64,000 bases of DNA from Pseudomonas akapageensis (lineage in GTDB: Bacteria; Pseudomonadota; Gammaproteobacteria; Pseudomonadales; Pseudomonadaceae). Both the position numbers and the translations under genes were made by a program. Location of the stretch: contig NZ_VXCP01000002.1 of assembly GCF_011355085.1 (NCBI RefSeq), forward strand, positions 310,001 to 374,000, read 5' to 3'. This document shows, one piece after another, positions 8,667 through 17,374 of this stretch. How positions within the stretch are numbered: the stretch's first letter is position 1; each line of letters opens with the position of its first letter. The notes beneath the pieces are model-generated. The model was not told the origin of the DNA. It made no database searches and saw only the letters and a program-made list of their open reading frames with translations.

Positions 8667-9857
8667 TCAGGCCCGGCGCCCCAGCCCCGAGGCACCCAGG
8701 TAGTAGAACAGGGTGGCGGCGACAACGCAGGCTATCAACAGGTAGAACATCACCTGCGGCGCCAGTGCCGCCAGGGCAAATCCGCAAATCACCGGCCCCA
8801 GCGCCGCACCCAGGTTGGAAAGATTCTGCGCGCCGTAATACATCCCGCGCAAATGCTCAGGCGCGATGGTATCGATGAACATGTATTCGGCCGGGATCAC
8901 GATGATCTCGCCAAGGGTGAACACCAGCATCGCCAGGCACCAGACCAGCAACGTCTGCGCCAGCGAAAAGCCCAGCAGCCCGACCAGGAACATCGCCATG
9001 CCGGCCAGTAGCCAGGGAAACAGCCGGCGGCTGCTGATGCGCCGGCCAATCAGGTATTGCAACGCAATCACGGTCACGGCATTGGTCGCCACCACATAGC
9101 TGATCACCCGGTAGGTATGTTCAGGCGTGGTTGTCACCACAAGATACTGCGACAAAAAGGCCGTGAACTGACCGAACACCACCGCGCTGAGCACCCCACC
9201 GAGGGTGAAGCACACCAGCCGGTAATCCTTGAGCAACAGACGCCCCACGGCGACAAAGGCCTGCTTTTGCATGCCGGCCAGGCCCGTCTGCGGCGAACGA
9301 TCGCCCCAGCGCCGATAGGCCAGAAACATGACCAACCCCAGGCCCGCCGAGACGACAAAGGGCCAATGGGTATCCAGCTTGAACAGCCCGGCCCCCATGA
9401 AAGGCCCGACGGCATAGGCCACGTTGCTCAAGGTGTATTTGATGGAAAACACCTCGCTGCGCGCATTTTCCGGCAACAACGCGCAGAAGCCCGCCTTGGC
9501 GGCGATGTCCACCACGGCCAGGGTCAGGTTGATCAGCACCAGAAACAGGAAAAACAGAATCAGTGAACGACTGGAAATGGCACCGATGAATGCTGCGGCG
9601 AACATCAGCGTCGCAGTCATGATCACGCTGTAACTGCGCAACTTGTCGATCAGGTAACCGCCATACAGGCTCAGCAGCGAGCCGACGAACAAGGCGCTGC
9701 CGATGACCAGGCCGATGTCGCTGATGCCCAGCGCAAAGGTGTCGGCCAGGTACACGACCAGATAGGGCAGGGTAATTGCCCGCGCCAGGGTCAGGATAAA
9801 CGTGACCCAGAGCAGCATGCGCACGCTGGATGAATAGGCTTTGAATGCCTTCAACAT
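8667..9857 (-). CDS. MFS transporter
   Basis: A 396-aa major facilitator permease with about 12 hydrophobic segments. The loop between helices 2 and 3 carries the MFS signature-like GGYLIDKLRSYSV. The substrate cannot be read from the sequence; the general look is that of a multidrug or MdtH-like exporter. The ATG at 9857 has AAGGA nine bases upstream, and longer in-frame extensions run into the repeat at 9905-10015 and are discarded. It is divergent from the TehA-like gene across a 316-bp region that holds this repeat and an AT-rich promoter segment (10060-10140). Confidence 0.87.
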   Translation of the reverse strand: MLKAFKAYSSSVRMLLWVTFILTLARAITLPYLVVYLADTFALGISDIGLVIGSALFVGSLLSLYGGYLIDKLRSYSVIMTATLMFAAAFIGAISSRSLILFFLFLVLINLTLAVVDIAAKAGFCALLPENARSEVFSIKYTLSNVAYAVGPFMGAGLFKLDTHWPFVVSAGLGLVMFLAYRRWGDRSPQTGLAGMQKQAFVAVGRLLLKDYRLVCFTLGGVLSAVVFGQFTAFLSQYLVVTTTPEHTYRVISYVVATNAVTVIALQYLIGRRISSRRLFPWLLAGMAMFLVGLLGFSLAQTLLVWCLAMLVFTLGEIIVIPAEYMFIDTIAPEHLRGMYYGAQNLSNLGAALGPVICGFALAALAPQVMFYLLIACVVAATLFYYLGASGLGRRA

Positions 9858-9904
9858 GCCGGACTTCCTTGTAGTCGGACTCTGAAACAATTCGAGAGCA
9901 TAAC

Positions 9905-10015
9905 CTCGTTCCCACGCTCTGCGTGGGAATGCCTCCTGCGACGCTCTGCGTTGCCTTCCGCCAGGTCGACGCGGAGCGTCTGGCACTGCGTTCCCACGCG
10001 GAGCGTGGGAACGAG
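9905..10015. repeat. 111-bp palindromic intergenic repeat, copy 1
   Basis: The element begins CTCGTTCCCACGC and ends with the inverse GCGTGGGAACGAG. Smaller inverted motifs built on GACGCTC/GAGCGTC lie inside. A copy of exactly the same length is at 31699-31809, with shortened copies at 19917-19969 and 59241-59269. It is a REP-like Pseudomonas repeat distinct from the CGGGCTTGCCCGCGAT family. Confidence 0.85.
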
Positions 10016-10173
10016 AAGACGTCGGTGAGATCATTGGAAGGGCAATGGTGACGGCTGCGTCAATCCATTGTTTATTTGCAAAATAGATAACAGATAGAGA
10101 AATTACCCATTTTATAGATATTTCCAGCGACCGTACCATAACCTGACCTCACAAGAGGACAGGAGTGATAACC

Positions 10174-11319
10174 ATGTCGCAGCCCGCGATTCAACTGCAC
10201 CGTTTCCGGCCCTTGAGCCATCTGCAACACCCCCGCGAAGTCATTCGTCAGTTCACCCCCAACTGGTTTGCCGCCACCATGGGCACCGGTGTGCTGGCCC
10301 TTGCCCTGGCCCAATTGGCAGTGCCCATGCTCACGGCATTGGCCGAAGCCTTGTGGCTGCTGACGATCGCGTTGTTCATGCTGTTCAGCGTGCTTTATGT
10401 CGCTCGCTGGGTGATGTTCTTCCATGAGGCACGGCGAATTTTCGGGCATTCGACGGTGTCGATGTTCTTCGGCACGATCCCGATGGGCCTGGCCACGATC
10501 ATCAATGGTTTTCTCTTGTTCGGCGTTGCCCGTTGGGGCGCGCAGATCGTGCCTTTCGTCGAAGTCTTGTGGTGGCTGGATGTGGCCATGGCGCTGCTGT
10601 GTGGCGTGGCCATTCCGTTTCTGATGTTCACTCGCCAGGAACACAGCATCGATCAGATGACGGCCGTCTGGCTGCTGCCGGTGGTTGCCGCCGAGGTGGC
10701 TGCGGCCAGTGGGGGCTTGCTGGCGCCGCACCTGGTCGATGTGCATCAGCAGTTTCGTGTGTTGATTACCAGCTACGTGCTGTGGGCGTTCTCCGTGCCG
10801 GTGGCATTCAGCATTCTGACCATCCTGTTGCTGCGCATGGCCCTCCACAAGTTGCCACACGCCAGCATGGCCGCGTCGAGCTGGTTGGCCCTGGGCCCGA
10901 TCGGCACCGGTGCGCTCGGCATGCTCGTGCTGGGAGCTGATGCGCCAGCGGTATTCGCCGCCAATGGGTTGCCGGACATGGGCGAGATCGCCGGCGGCAT
11001 TGGCCTTGTTGCGGCAATCGCCCTGTGGGGCTTCGGGTTGTGGTGGATGCTGATGGCGGTGCTGATCACCTTGCGTTACCTGCGCAGCGGGATTCCGTTC
11101 AACCTGGGCTGGTGGGGCTTCACCTTTCCGTTGGGCGTCTATGCGCTGGCGACGCTCAAATTGGGTAGCACCTTGCACCTGGGTTTCTTCAACGGGGCAG
11201 GGGTGGTGCTGGTGGCGGCGCTGGCGGCCATGTGGCTGATCGTTGCGAGCCGGACGGTGAAGGGTGCCTGGCGCGGCGAGTTGTTCGTTTCGCCCTGTAT
11301 TGCTCATCTGCGTGGTTAA
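10174..11319 (+). CDS. TehA/SLAC1-family (TDT) channel or exporter
   Basis: A 381-aa membrane protein with about ten hydrophobic segments. The N-terminal FTPNWFAATMGTGVLALALA is typical of the tellurite-resistance/dicarboxylate (TDT, voltage-dependent anion channel-like) family that includes TehA, Mae1 and the SLAC1 anion channels. A WWGFTFPLGVYALAT motif near the C-terminus is also characteristic. Members move dicarboxylates, sulfite or other anions; specificity cannot be told here. The start at 10174 has AGGAG eight bases upstream. Confidence 0.85.
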   Translation: MSQPAIQLHRFRPLSHLQHPREVIRQFTPNWFAATMGTGVLALALAQLAVPMLTALAEALWLLTIALFMLFSVLYVARWVMFFHEARRIFGHSTVSMFFGTIPMGLATIINGFLLFGVARWGAQIVPFVEVLWWLDVAMALLCGVAIPFLMFTRQEHSIDQMTAVWLLPVVAAEVAAASGGLLAPHLVDVHQQFRVLITSYVLWAFSVPVAFSILTILLLRMALHKLPHASMAASSWLALGPIGTGALGMLVLGADAPAVFAANGLPDMGEIAGGIGLVAAIALWGFGLWWMLMAVLITLRYLRSGIPFNLGWWGFTFPLGVYALATLKLGSTLHLGFFNGAGVVLVAALAAMWLIVASRTVKGAWRGELFVSPCIAHLRG

Positions 11320-11457
11320 TCGTTCACCTGCGAAAGGGCCTACAGATGCACCTGGAAGGATCAGGTAATCTGAAGGCCCGATGTGGCTTTTCCCCGGCCA
11401 CCGGCATTCCAATGACAAAGCCTTAGCCGTTCTCGGCGCCATGCAGGTACACGGACG

Positions 11458-13332
11458 ATGAGTCATCAGTCGCAATTCGGTTTGCTGGGCAAGCGGCGTT
11501 TTCTGCCGTTTTTCATTACGCAGTCGCTGGGTGCGTTCAACGACAACATTTTCAAGCAGTCGTTGATCCTCGCCATCCTCTACAAGCTGAGCATCGATGG
11601 CGACCGGACGATCTGGGTCAATCTGTGTGCCTTGCTGTTCATCCTGCCGTTTTTCCTGTTCTCGGCGCTGGCCGGGCAGTTTGGCGAAAAGTACGCCAAG
11701 GACGCATTGATCCGCCTGATCAAGCTGGGCGAAATCGCGATCATGCTGGTCGGTGCGGCCGCATTTCTCTTCAACCACTTGTGGATGATGCTGCTGGCGC
11801 TGTTCGCCATGGGCACCCATTCGTCATTGTTCGGCCCGGTGAAGTATTCGATCCTGCCCCAGGCCCTGCGTGAAGAAGAGTTGGTGGGTGGCAATGGCCT
11901 GGTGGAAATGGGCACCTTCCTGGCGATTCTCCTGGGCACCATCGGCGCTGGGGTGATGATGTCGTCCACTCACTATGCACCGGTGGTCGCCACCGCAATC
12001 GTACTGGTAGCGACCCTGGGTTACCTGGCCAGCCGGGGCATTCCCCGTGCGGCGGCAGCCTCGCCTGAAATGAAGCTCGACTGGAACATCTTCAGCCAGA
12101 CCTGGGCCACCCTGCGCCTGGGGCTGGGGCAAACGCCCGCCGTGTCGCGCTCGATCGTCGGCAATTCCTGGTTCTGGTTCGTCGGGGCGATCTATCTCAC
12201 GCAGATTCCGGCCTATGCCAAGGACTGGCTGTACGGCGACGAAACCGTCGTCACCTTGATTCTCACGGTGTTCTCGGTGGGTATCGCCCTGGGCTCGATG
12301 CTGTGCGAGCGTTTGTCCGGGCGCAAGATCGAGATCGGCCTGGTACCCTTCGGTTCGTTCGGCCTGACGCTGTTCGGCCTGTTGTTGTGGTGGCACTCCG
12401 GCAGCTTTCCCCAGAGCGTGCAGGCCAATGACTGGCTGACCGTGCTGGGACATGCCCAGGCCTGGTGGGTGTTGCTGGATATTCTTGGCCTGGGTGTGTT
12501 CGGTGGTTTCTACATCGTGCCGCTATATGCGCTGATCCAGTCGCGCACGGCGGAAAACGAGCGTTCCCGGGTGATTGCCGCGAACAACATTCTCAACGCG
12601 CTGTTCATGGTGGTTTCGGCAATCGTCACCATCGTGTTGTTGAGTGTGGTGAAGCTGTCGATTCCGCAGCTGTTTCTGGTGGTGTCGCTGCTGAACATCG
12701 GCGTCAACGCCTACATCTTCAAGATCGTTCCCGAGTTCAGCATGCGTTTCATGATCTGGCTGCTCAGCCATTCCATGTACCGGGTCGAGCACCGCGATCT
12801 TGAGCAGATTCCCGATGAAGGCGCGGCGTTGCTGGTGTGCAATCACGTGTCCTTCGTCGATGCCCTGTTGATCGGCGGCGCCGTGCGTCGGCCGATTCGT
12901 TTCGTGATGTACTACAAGATCTACCAGCTGCCGGTGCTGAACTTCATCTTCCGCACGGCGGGCACCATTCCGATTGCCGGGCGCAGTGAAGACCCGGTCA
13001 TTTATGACAAGGCCTTCAAGAAAATTGCCGAGTACCTCAAGCAGGGCGAACTGGTGTGCATTTTCCCGGAAGGCAAGCTCACCACCGATGGCGAGATCGA
13101 CGCGTTCAAGGGCGGCGTGACGCGGATCCTCGAAGAGACCCCGGTGCCGGTTATTCCACTGGCGTTGCAAGGGTTGTGGGGGAGTTTCTTCAGCCGCGAT
13201 CCAGGCAAGGGGCTGTTTCGTCGGTTGTGGTCGAGGGTGACCATCGTCGCGGGGCCGGCGGTGCCGGTGGAAGTGGCGGAGCCTGGGGTGCTGCGCGAGC
13301 GGGTCAGCGAGTTGCGGGGCATGGCGCGTTAA
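11458..13332 (+). CDS. MFS transporter-acyltransferase fusion (lysophospholipid remodelling)
   Basis: A 624-aa inner-membrane fusion. Residues about 1-425 form a 12-helix MFS domain like LplT (FFITQSLGAFNDNIFKQSL). Residues about 430-624 are a 1-acylglycerol-3-phosphate acyltransferase domain with the catalytic NHVSFVD (HX4D) and FPEGKL motifs. In enterobacteria LplT flips lysophospholipids and Aas re-acylates them; this protein joins the two activities but lacks the AMP-binding acyl-ACP synthetase half of Aas. The ATG at 11458 follows a weak GGAC-type ribosome site. The role is inferred from the domain pair. Confidence 0.9.
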   Translation: MSHQSQFGLLGKRRFLPFFITQSLGAFNDNIFKQSLILAILYKLSIDGDRTIWVNLCALLFILPFFLFSALAGQFGEKYAKDALIRLIKLGEIAIMLVGAAAFLFNHLWMMLLALFAMGTHSSLFGPVKYSILPQALREEELVGGNGLVEMGTFLAILLGTIGAGVMMSSTHYAPVVATAIVLVATLGYLASRGIPRAAAASPEMKLDWNIFSQTWATLRLGLGQTPAVSRSIVGNSWFWFVGAIYLTQIPAYAKDWLYGDETVVTLILTVFSVGIALGSMLCERLSGRKIEIGLVPFGSFGLTLFGLLLWWHSGSFPQSVQANDWLTVLGHAQAWWVLLDILGLGVFGGFYIVPLYALIQSRTAENERSRVIAANNILNALFMVVSAIVTIVLLSVVKLSIPQLFLVVSLLNIGVNAYIFKIVPEFSMRFMIWLLSHSMYRVEHRDLEQIPDEGAALLVCNHVSFVDALLIGGAVRRPIRFVMYYKIYQLPVLNFIFRTAGTIPIAGRSEDPVIYDKAFKKIAEYLKQGELVCIFPEGKLTTDGEIDAFKGGVTRILEETPVPVIPLALQGLWGSFFSRDPGKGLFRRLWSRVTIVAGPAVPVEVAEPGVLRERVSELRGMAR

Positions 13333-13422
13333 TCACCAAACCTTCTGCAAGATTTTTCGCCCTCGTTGCACATCGGGTATGAAGTCGACCCTTATCGGTC
13401 GGCCCATGCCCGAGTCGAGCCG

Positions 13423-14364
13423 ATGGCCCACTACCTTGATAATGCTCAACGCGACGAAATCGAACGTCTGCAACAAACCCTGACAGCCCGTAGCGAATGG
13501 CCGACCTGGCTGCTGCTGATGGTTGTCTATTGCGGCTGGTTTGGCGTGCTGCTGGCCAGCCCCCTATTAGGCGTCTGGCCCAGTACTGCGCTGCTGATCC
13601 TGCTGCTGGTGCTGTGGTTGTCCGTGCAACATGAATTGCTGCACGGTCACCCGACGCGCTGGCCTTGGCTGAACAGGATCCTCGGTTATGCACCCTTTGC
13701 AGTCTGGTACCCCTATACGCTGTACCGGGACTCGCATCTGTTGCATCACCGGGATGAAAACCTGACTTTGCCCGGCCGCGACCCGGAAAGCCGCTACCTG
13801 GGTCGGCGGCAGTGGCGCGACAGTTCGGTGTTCGAGCAACGCCTGCACTGGCTGAACAAAACGCTGCTGGGCCGTCTGCTGCTCGGTGCGCCGCTGGCCC
13901 TGTTCAGCCTGGCGCACGAAGAGCTGGCCCGCTTGCGCAAGGGCGATCGACAAGCCTGGTCGATGTGGCTGACCCATGGCGCGCTGACCTTGCTGATGCT
14001 GGCGTTCATCGCCCATTACAGTGCGCTTGGGGTCTGGCACTACCTGCTGCTGGTGACAGTACCGGCGTTGTCGCTGTCGATGGTGCGTTCGTACTATGAA
14101 CATCGTCCAAGTGAGTTTCCGCAGCAGCGTACGGTACTTAATGAAGCGGCCTGGCCGTGGCGTTGGTTGTTCCTCAATCTGAACCTGCACCTTGTCCACC
14201 ATGATTTGCCCAGCGTGCCCTGGTATTACCTGCCGCGGGTCTATCGTGCCCGACGCGAGCAGTGGCTGGCGCGCAGTGGCGGCTTTCTCGTGCAAGGCTA
14301 TGGTGAGCTGTTTCGTCGACATGGCATCAGGGCCATCGACAGCCCCGAACACCCTTTCAGTTGA
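13423..14364 (+). CDS. membrane fatty-acid desaturase family protein
   Basis: A 313-aa integral membrane di-iron protein. It has the histidine boxes of the family: HELLHGHP, HLLHHRDE and HLVHHDLP, plus EHRPSE. About four to five hydrophobic segments (WLLLMVVYCGWFGVLLASPLL and others) surround them. The third box LNLHLVHHDLPSVPWYYLP is typical of the FADS superfamily, whose members desaturate or hydroxylate lipids, carotenoids or small molecules. ATG 13423 is used; an upstream TTG frame (13366) lacks support. The next gene starts 12 bp downstream, so the two probably form an operon. Confidence 0.87.
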   Translation: MAHYLDNAQRDEIERLQQTLTARSEWPTWLLLMVVYCGWFGVLLASPLLGVWPSTALLILLLVLWLSVQHELLHGHPTRWPWLNRILGYAPFAVWYPYTLYRDSHLLHHRDENLTLPGRDPESRYLGRRQWRDSSVFEQRLHWLNKTLLGRLLLGAPLALFSLAHEELARLRKGDRQAWSMWLTHGALTLLMLAFIAHYSALGVWHYLLLVTVPALSLSMVRSYYEHRPSEFPQQRTVLNEAAWPWRWLFLNLNLHLVHHDLPSVPWYYLPRVYRARREQWLARSGGFLVQGYGELFRRHGIRAIDSPEHPFS

Positions 14365-14376
14365 CCCGGAGTGCAG

Positions 14377-15168
14377 ATGACAGGCCGATACGCGGAGCTA
14401 TTGATGTACACCGCCCCACAAGAAATCAGTGAGGCCAATGAGCGTTGGCTGGCGGGTATTCTCGAGCGGTTGCAGGTGTCCCGGAGCAGGCCCGCGAGCC
14501 TGGAGCTGATGCCCCTGTTTCTATCGCCACAGTTGCTGTTGACCCAGACCTGCGGCTATCCGTTGATGACCGCGTTGCGCGGCCGCGTGCGGGTCATCGG
14601 GCGTCCCTGTTACACGCTGCCCGATAGCGCCGATGGCAGTCATTGCAGCCTCCTGTTGGCTCGCAACGACCAGCCGCGCCAGGGCCTGTCGGACTTCCAT
14701 GGCAGTCGTGGCGTCATCAACAACGAGGACTCCAACACCGGCATGAACTTGCTGCGCCATACAGTGGCGCCCTTGCAGCGACAGGGTCGCTTCTTCTCGG
14801 CGTTGTCGCTCAGTGGCAGCCACCGGGAAAGCCTGCGCTGGCTGCGGGAAGGTCTGGCGGACCTGGCCGCGGTAGACAGTGTCACCTATGCCTATCTGGC
14901 GCGTCATGCCAGCGCTGAAGTGGCGGGGTTGCGCGTGGTTACGCGAAGTGCCTGGAGCCCCTGCCTGCCTTATATCGGCGCAGCGAGCCTCGACGCGGGC
15001 CAGGCCGAAACGATCCGTCGGGCCATGAACCTGGCCTTGCAAGCGTTGCCGCACGTGGCGGCCACCCTGGGGCTGCGTGAAGTGTTGCCGGCAACCGAGG
15101 ACAATTATCGGATTGTGCTGGATTATCAACGACAAGCACAGGAGGCAGGGCTGCCGAGCTTGCGCTGA
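14377..15168 (+). CDS. PhnD-like solute-binding-fold protein without signal peptide
   Basis: A 263-aa protein of the phosphate/phosphite/phosphonate-binding (PhnD) fold. Evidence is the SDFHGSRGVINNEDSNTGMN segment, the family's D-x-x-G-x-x-V-x-x-N region before the binding loop, and DLAAVDSVTYAYLAR at the hinge. Periplasmic relatives have signal peptides, but this one begins MTGRYAELLMYTAPQEISEA and is probably cytoplasmic. GGAG at 14368-14371 lies five bases before ATG 14377. No permease or ATPase is adjacent; its only operon partner is the desaturase, so it may be a ligand sensor or enzyme-associated protein rather than a transporter part. Confidence 0.75.
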   Translation: MTGRYAELLMYTAPQEISEANERWLAGILERLQVSRSRPASLELMPLFLSPQLLLTQTCGYPLMTALRGRVRVIGRPCYTLPDSADGSHCSLLLARNDQPRQGLSDFHGSRGVINNEDSNTGMNLLRHTVAPLQRQGRFFSALSLSGSHRESLRWLREGLADLAAVDSVTYAYLARHASAEVAGLRVVTRSAWSPCLPYIGAASLDAGQAETIRRAMNLALQALPHVAATLGLREVLPATEDNYRIVLDYQRQAQEAGLPSLR

Positions 15169-15301
15169 GAAAACTGAAGTGAATGATCGAAAATGAATAT
15201 TAAAATAGATTTTTAATATTATTAATGAATAAACAGCCTTGCTAGGATGCAGGCACCGGACCACCGGACATATACCGAATTTATTGATATTTGGAGCCAT
15301 T

Positions 15302-15820
15302 ATGTCCGGCGCCGACATTCCCCACAGTGACTACGTGGGCGGGCTGTTTCGCAGTCACTATGGGTGGCTGTGTGCACGCTTGCACCGCCACCTCGATTCC
15401 ATTGCCAGCGCCGAAGATATCGCTGCCGACGCCTTCGTCCAGTTGCTCGGCACACCGCCTGCTGCGCCTATTCGCGAACCACGGGCCTTGTTGACCACCA
15501 TCGCCCAGCGCTCGATGTATCAGCGGTGGCGGCGGCGTGATCTGGAGCGAGCCTACCTCGGTGCGCTGCAGCAGGATGAACAGCATCAGGCGCCGTCACC
15601 TGAAGACCGGGCCGAGATGCTCGAAGCCTTGCAGCACGTCGACCACCTGCTTGACGCTTTGCCTGCCAAGGTCAAGGCGACCTTTCTGCTGTCCCGGGTC
15701 AATGGTCTGACTTACCCGCAAATCGCGGCCGAACTGGGCATTTCCCAACGCTCGGTCTGCGACTACATGGCCAAGTCATTCGAATACCTCTCGCCGGCCG
15801 CAACGGATGGCGCCTTCTAA
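15302..15820 (+). CDS. ECF sigma factor, FecI-like
   Basis: A 172-aa RNA polymerase sigma-70 family (ECF) protein. Region 2 covers about residues 10-80 (LFRSHYGWLCARLHRHL, ASAEDIAADAFVQLL). Region 4 covers about 115-165 with helix-turn-helix LTYPQIAAELGISQRSVCDY. The sequence is FecI-like, a type normally paired with a FecR anti-sigma factor and a TonB receptor, but neither is next to it. GGAG is five bases before ATG 15302. The 130-bp upstream region is very AT-rich (15180-15235). Confidence 0.9.
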   Translation: MSGADIPHSDYVGGLFRSHYGWLCARLHRHLDSIASAEDIAADAFVQLLGTPPAAPIREPRALLTTIAQRSMYQRWRRRDLERAYLGALQQDEQHQAPSPEDRAEMLEALQHVDHLLDALPAKVKATFLLSRVNGLTYPQIAAELGISQRSVCDYMAKSFEYLSPAATDGAF

Positions 15821-15858
15821 TACACATAGCTCACCCATGACTTTTAAGGAAAGGGACA

Positions 15859-16878
15859 ATGGCCATGAAATCATTCAAGAACTTGTTGGGCGGCACCTTG
15901 TTGTCCTTCGGCCTGCTCGCCCAGCCCGCACCTGCGAGCGAACCGCAGGCGCCGATCCACTTCGGCGACATCACCTGGGAAAGCGGCAGCCTGATTACCG
16001 AGATCCTTCGCTTGATCGTCGAAAAGGGCTATGGCTACCCGACCGATACCTTGCCGGGCAGCACCGTCAGCCTGGAGGCGGCCCTGGCCAAGAATGATAT
16101 CCAGGTGATCGGCGAAGAGTGGGCCGGCCGCAGTCCGCCCTGGGTCAAGGCTGAAGCCGAGGGCAAGGTCTTTGGCCTGGGCGAAATCGTCAAGGGCGCC
16201 ACTGAGGGCTGGTGGGTGCCGGAGTTCGTGATCAAGGGCGACCCTGCGCGCGGCATCGAACCACTGGCGCCCGAACTCAAGTCGGTTGCGGACCTGGCGC
16301 GCTACAAGGATGTGTTCCGTGACCCGGAAGCGCCGAATCGCGGGCGCTTCCTGAACAGCCCGACCGGCTGGACGTCGGAAATCGTCAACAGCCAGAAGCT
16401 CAAGGCCTATGGCTTGACCGACAGCTTCGTGAACTTCCGTACAGGCTCCGGTGCGGCGCTGGACGCGGAGGTCAGCTCCTCCATCCGACGCGGTAAACCG
16501 GTGCTGTTCTATTACTGGTCGCCGACGCCACTGCTGGGCAAGTACAAGCTGGTGAAGCTCGAAGAGCCGCCGTTCGACGCCGAGGCCTGGAAGACCCTGG
16601 CCGATGCCAGCAACCCGAACCCACGGGGTACCCGGTCGATCAAACCGCGCTTGTCGATCGGTGTTTCGGCACCCTTCAAGCAGGGACATCCGGAGTTGGT
16701 CGCGTTCTTCGAGAAAGTCGATTTGCCGATCGATCTGCTGAACCAGACCTTGGGGCAAATGAGTGAAAAGCGTCTGGCGCCGCGTGAGGTTGCCGAGCGG
16801 TTTTTGCGTGAGCAGCCGCAGATCTGGCAGCCGTGGTTGCCGGGGGAGGTGGCTTCTCGGGTGAGTGCCAGCCTTTAG
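15859..16878 (+). CDS. ABC substrate-binding protein, glycine-betaine/OpuAC type
   Basis: A 339-aa periplasmic binding protein with a signal peptide cleaved near QPAPAS-EPQAPIHF. The mature sequence HFGDITWESGSLITEILRLI and YGYPTDTLPGSTVSLEAALA is typical of ProX/OpuAC quaternary-amine binding proteins; WAGRSPPWV and WWVPEF supply aromatic residues of the kind that bind betaines. AAGGA lies eight bases before ATG 15859. No ATPase or permease is adjacent, so it is an orphan component. It starts 38 bp after the sigma factor and may be co-transcribed with it. Confidence 0.85.
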   Translation: MAMKSFKNLLGGTLLSFGLLAQPAPASEPQAPIHFGDITWESGSLITEILRLIVEKGYGYPTDTLPGSTVSLEAALAKNDIQVIGEEWAGRSPPWVKAEAEGKVFGLGEIVKGATEGWWVPEFVIKGDPARGIEPLAPELKSVADLARYKDVFRDPEAPNRGRFLNSPTGWTSEIVNSQKLKAYGLTDSFVNFRTGSGAALDAEVSSSIRRGKPVLFYYWSPTPLLGKYKLVKLEEPPFDAEAWKTLADASNPNPRGTRSIKPRLSIGVSAPFKQGHPELVAFFEKVDLPIDLLNQTLGQMSEKRLAPREVAERFLREQPQIWQPWLPGEVASRVSASL

Positions 16879-16883
16879 GGCCT

Positions 16884-16971
16884 CATCGCTGGCAAGTCGA
16901 GTCGTCGCACCGCAGCTCCCACAGAGAAAGGCAGCGCAATTCCCCTGTGGGAGCGGGCTTGCCCGCGATGA
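16884..16971. repeat. REP/BIME element, partly degenerate
   Basis: The right unit GTGGGAGCGGGCTTGCCCGC is intact; the left unit (CATCGCTGGCAAG) is diverged. It lies between convergent genes. Confidence 0.82.
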
Positions 16972-16985
16972 ACGATAACGCGGAC

Positions 16986-17303
16986 TTAAGCGGCGCTGAC
17001 TTTAAGCCCCACCAACCCCGCAACAATCAACCCAACACTGGCCACCCGCACCAACGCCATGGATTCCCCAAACAGAATGACCCCGGCAATCACCGTACCC
17101 ACCGCACCGACACCGGTCCAGATCGCATAAGCGGTCCCCAGCGGCAGTTCTTTCATGGCAAGGCCCAGCAAGCCAAGGCTTACCAGCATGGCGGCTACGG
17201 TCAGGGCGGTAGGGACAGGGCGGCTGAAACCGTCGGTGTATTTGAGGCCTACGGCCCAACCGACTTCAAACAGGCCTGCAAAAAACAGGATGATCCAGGA
17301 CAT
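16986..17303 (-). CDS. gdx: guanidinium exporter Gdx (SugE-type SMR)
   Basis: A 105-aa small multidrug resistance family protein with four membrane helices. The conserved Glu of helix 1 is present in [17 protein letters not shown], and helix 2-3 features ([18 protein letters not shown]) match the SugE/Gdx subgroup rather than EmrE. Gdx dimers export guanidinium in exchange for protons. The assignment is strongly supported by the guanidine-II riboswitch directly upstream. GGAGG is six bases before ATG 17303. Confidence 0.95.
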   Translation of the reverse strand: MSWIILFFAGLFEVGWAVGLKYTDGFSRPVPTALTVAAMLVSLGLLGLAMKELPLGTAYAIWTGVGAVGTVIAGVILFGESMALVRVASVGLIVAGLVGLKVSAA

Positions 17304-17320
17304 GATGACCTCCATCAACT

Positions 17321-17372
17321 GACGGGGTCGTCCCCAGAATGGTCACTCGAAGAGTCGTGAGGTCGTCCTCAC
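17321..17372 (-). ncRNA. guanidine-II (mini-ykkC) riboswitch
   Basis: Read on the minus strand, two GC-rich stem-loops with identical ACGA loops precede gdx. The first is GTGAGG-ACGA-CCTCAC (17372-17357) and the second is GGGG-ACGA-CCCC (17335-17324). Two short hairpins with ACGR loops just before the ribosome site define the mini-ykkC class, which binds free guanidine and turns on translation of gdx-type exporters. The second hairpin ends about 20 bases before the start codon, consistent with control of the Shine-Dalgarno. Confidence 0.93.
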
Positions 17373-17374
17373 TA

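Noticed and set aside
10072..11820. 582-aa open frame antisense to the TehA-like gene and the MFS-acyltransferase start
   Set aside because: It is Gln/His/Arg-rich mirror translation covering two real genes on the other strand.
15175..15240. Possible Fur box upstream of the FecI-like sigma gene
   Set aside because: The stretch is AT-rich with ATATTAAAATAGAT-like words, but the match to GATAATGATAATCATTATC is too poor to call.
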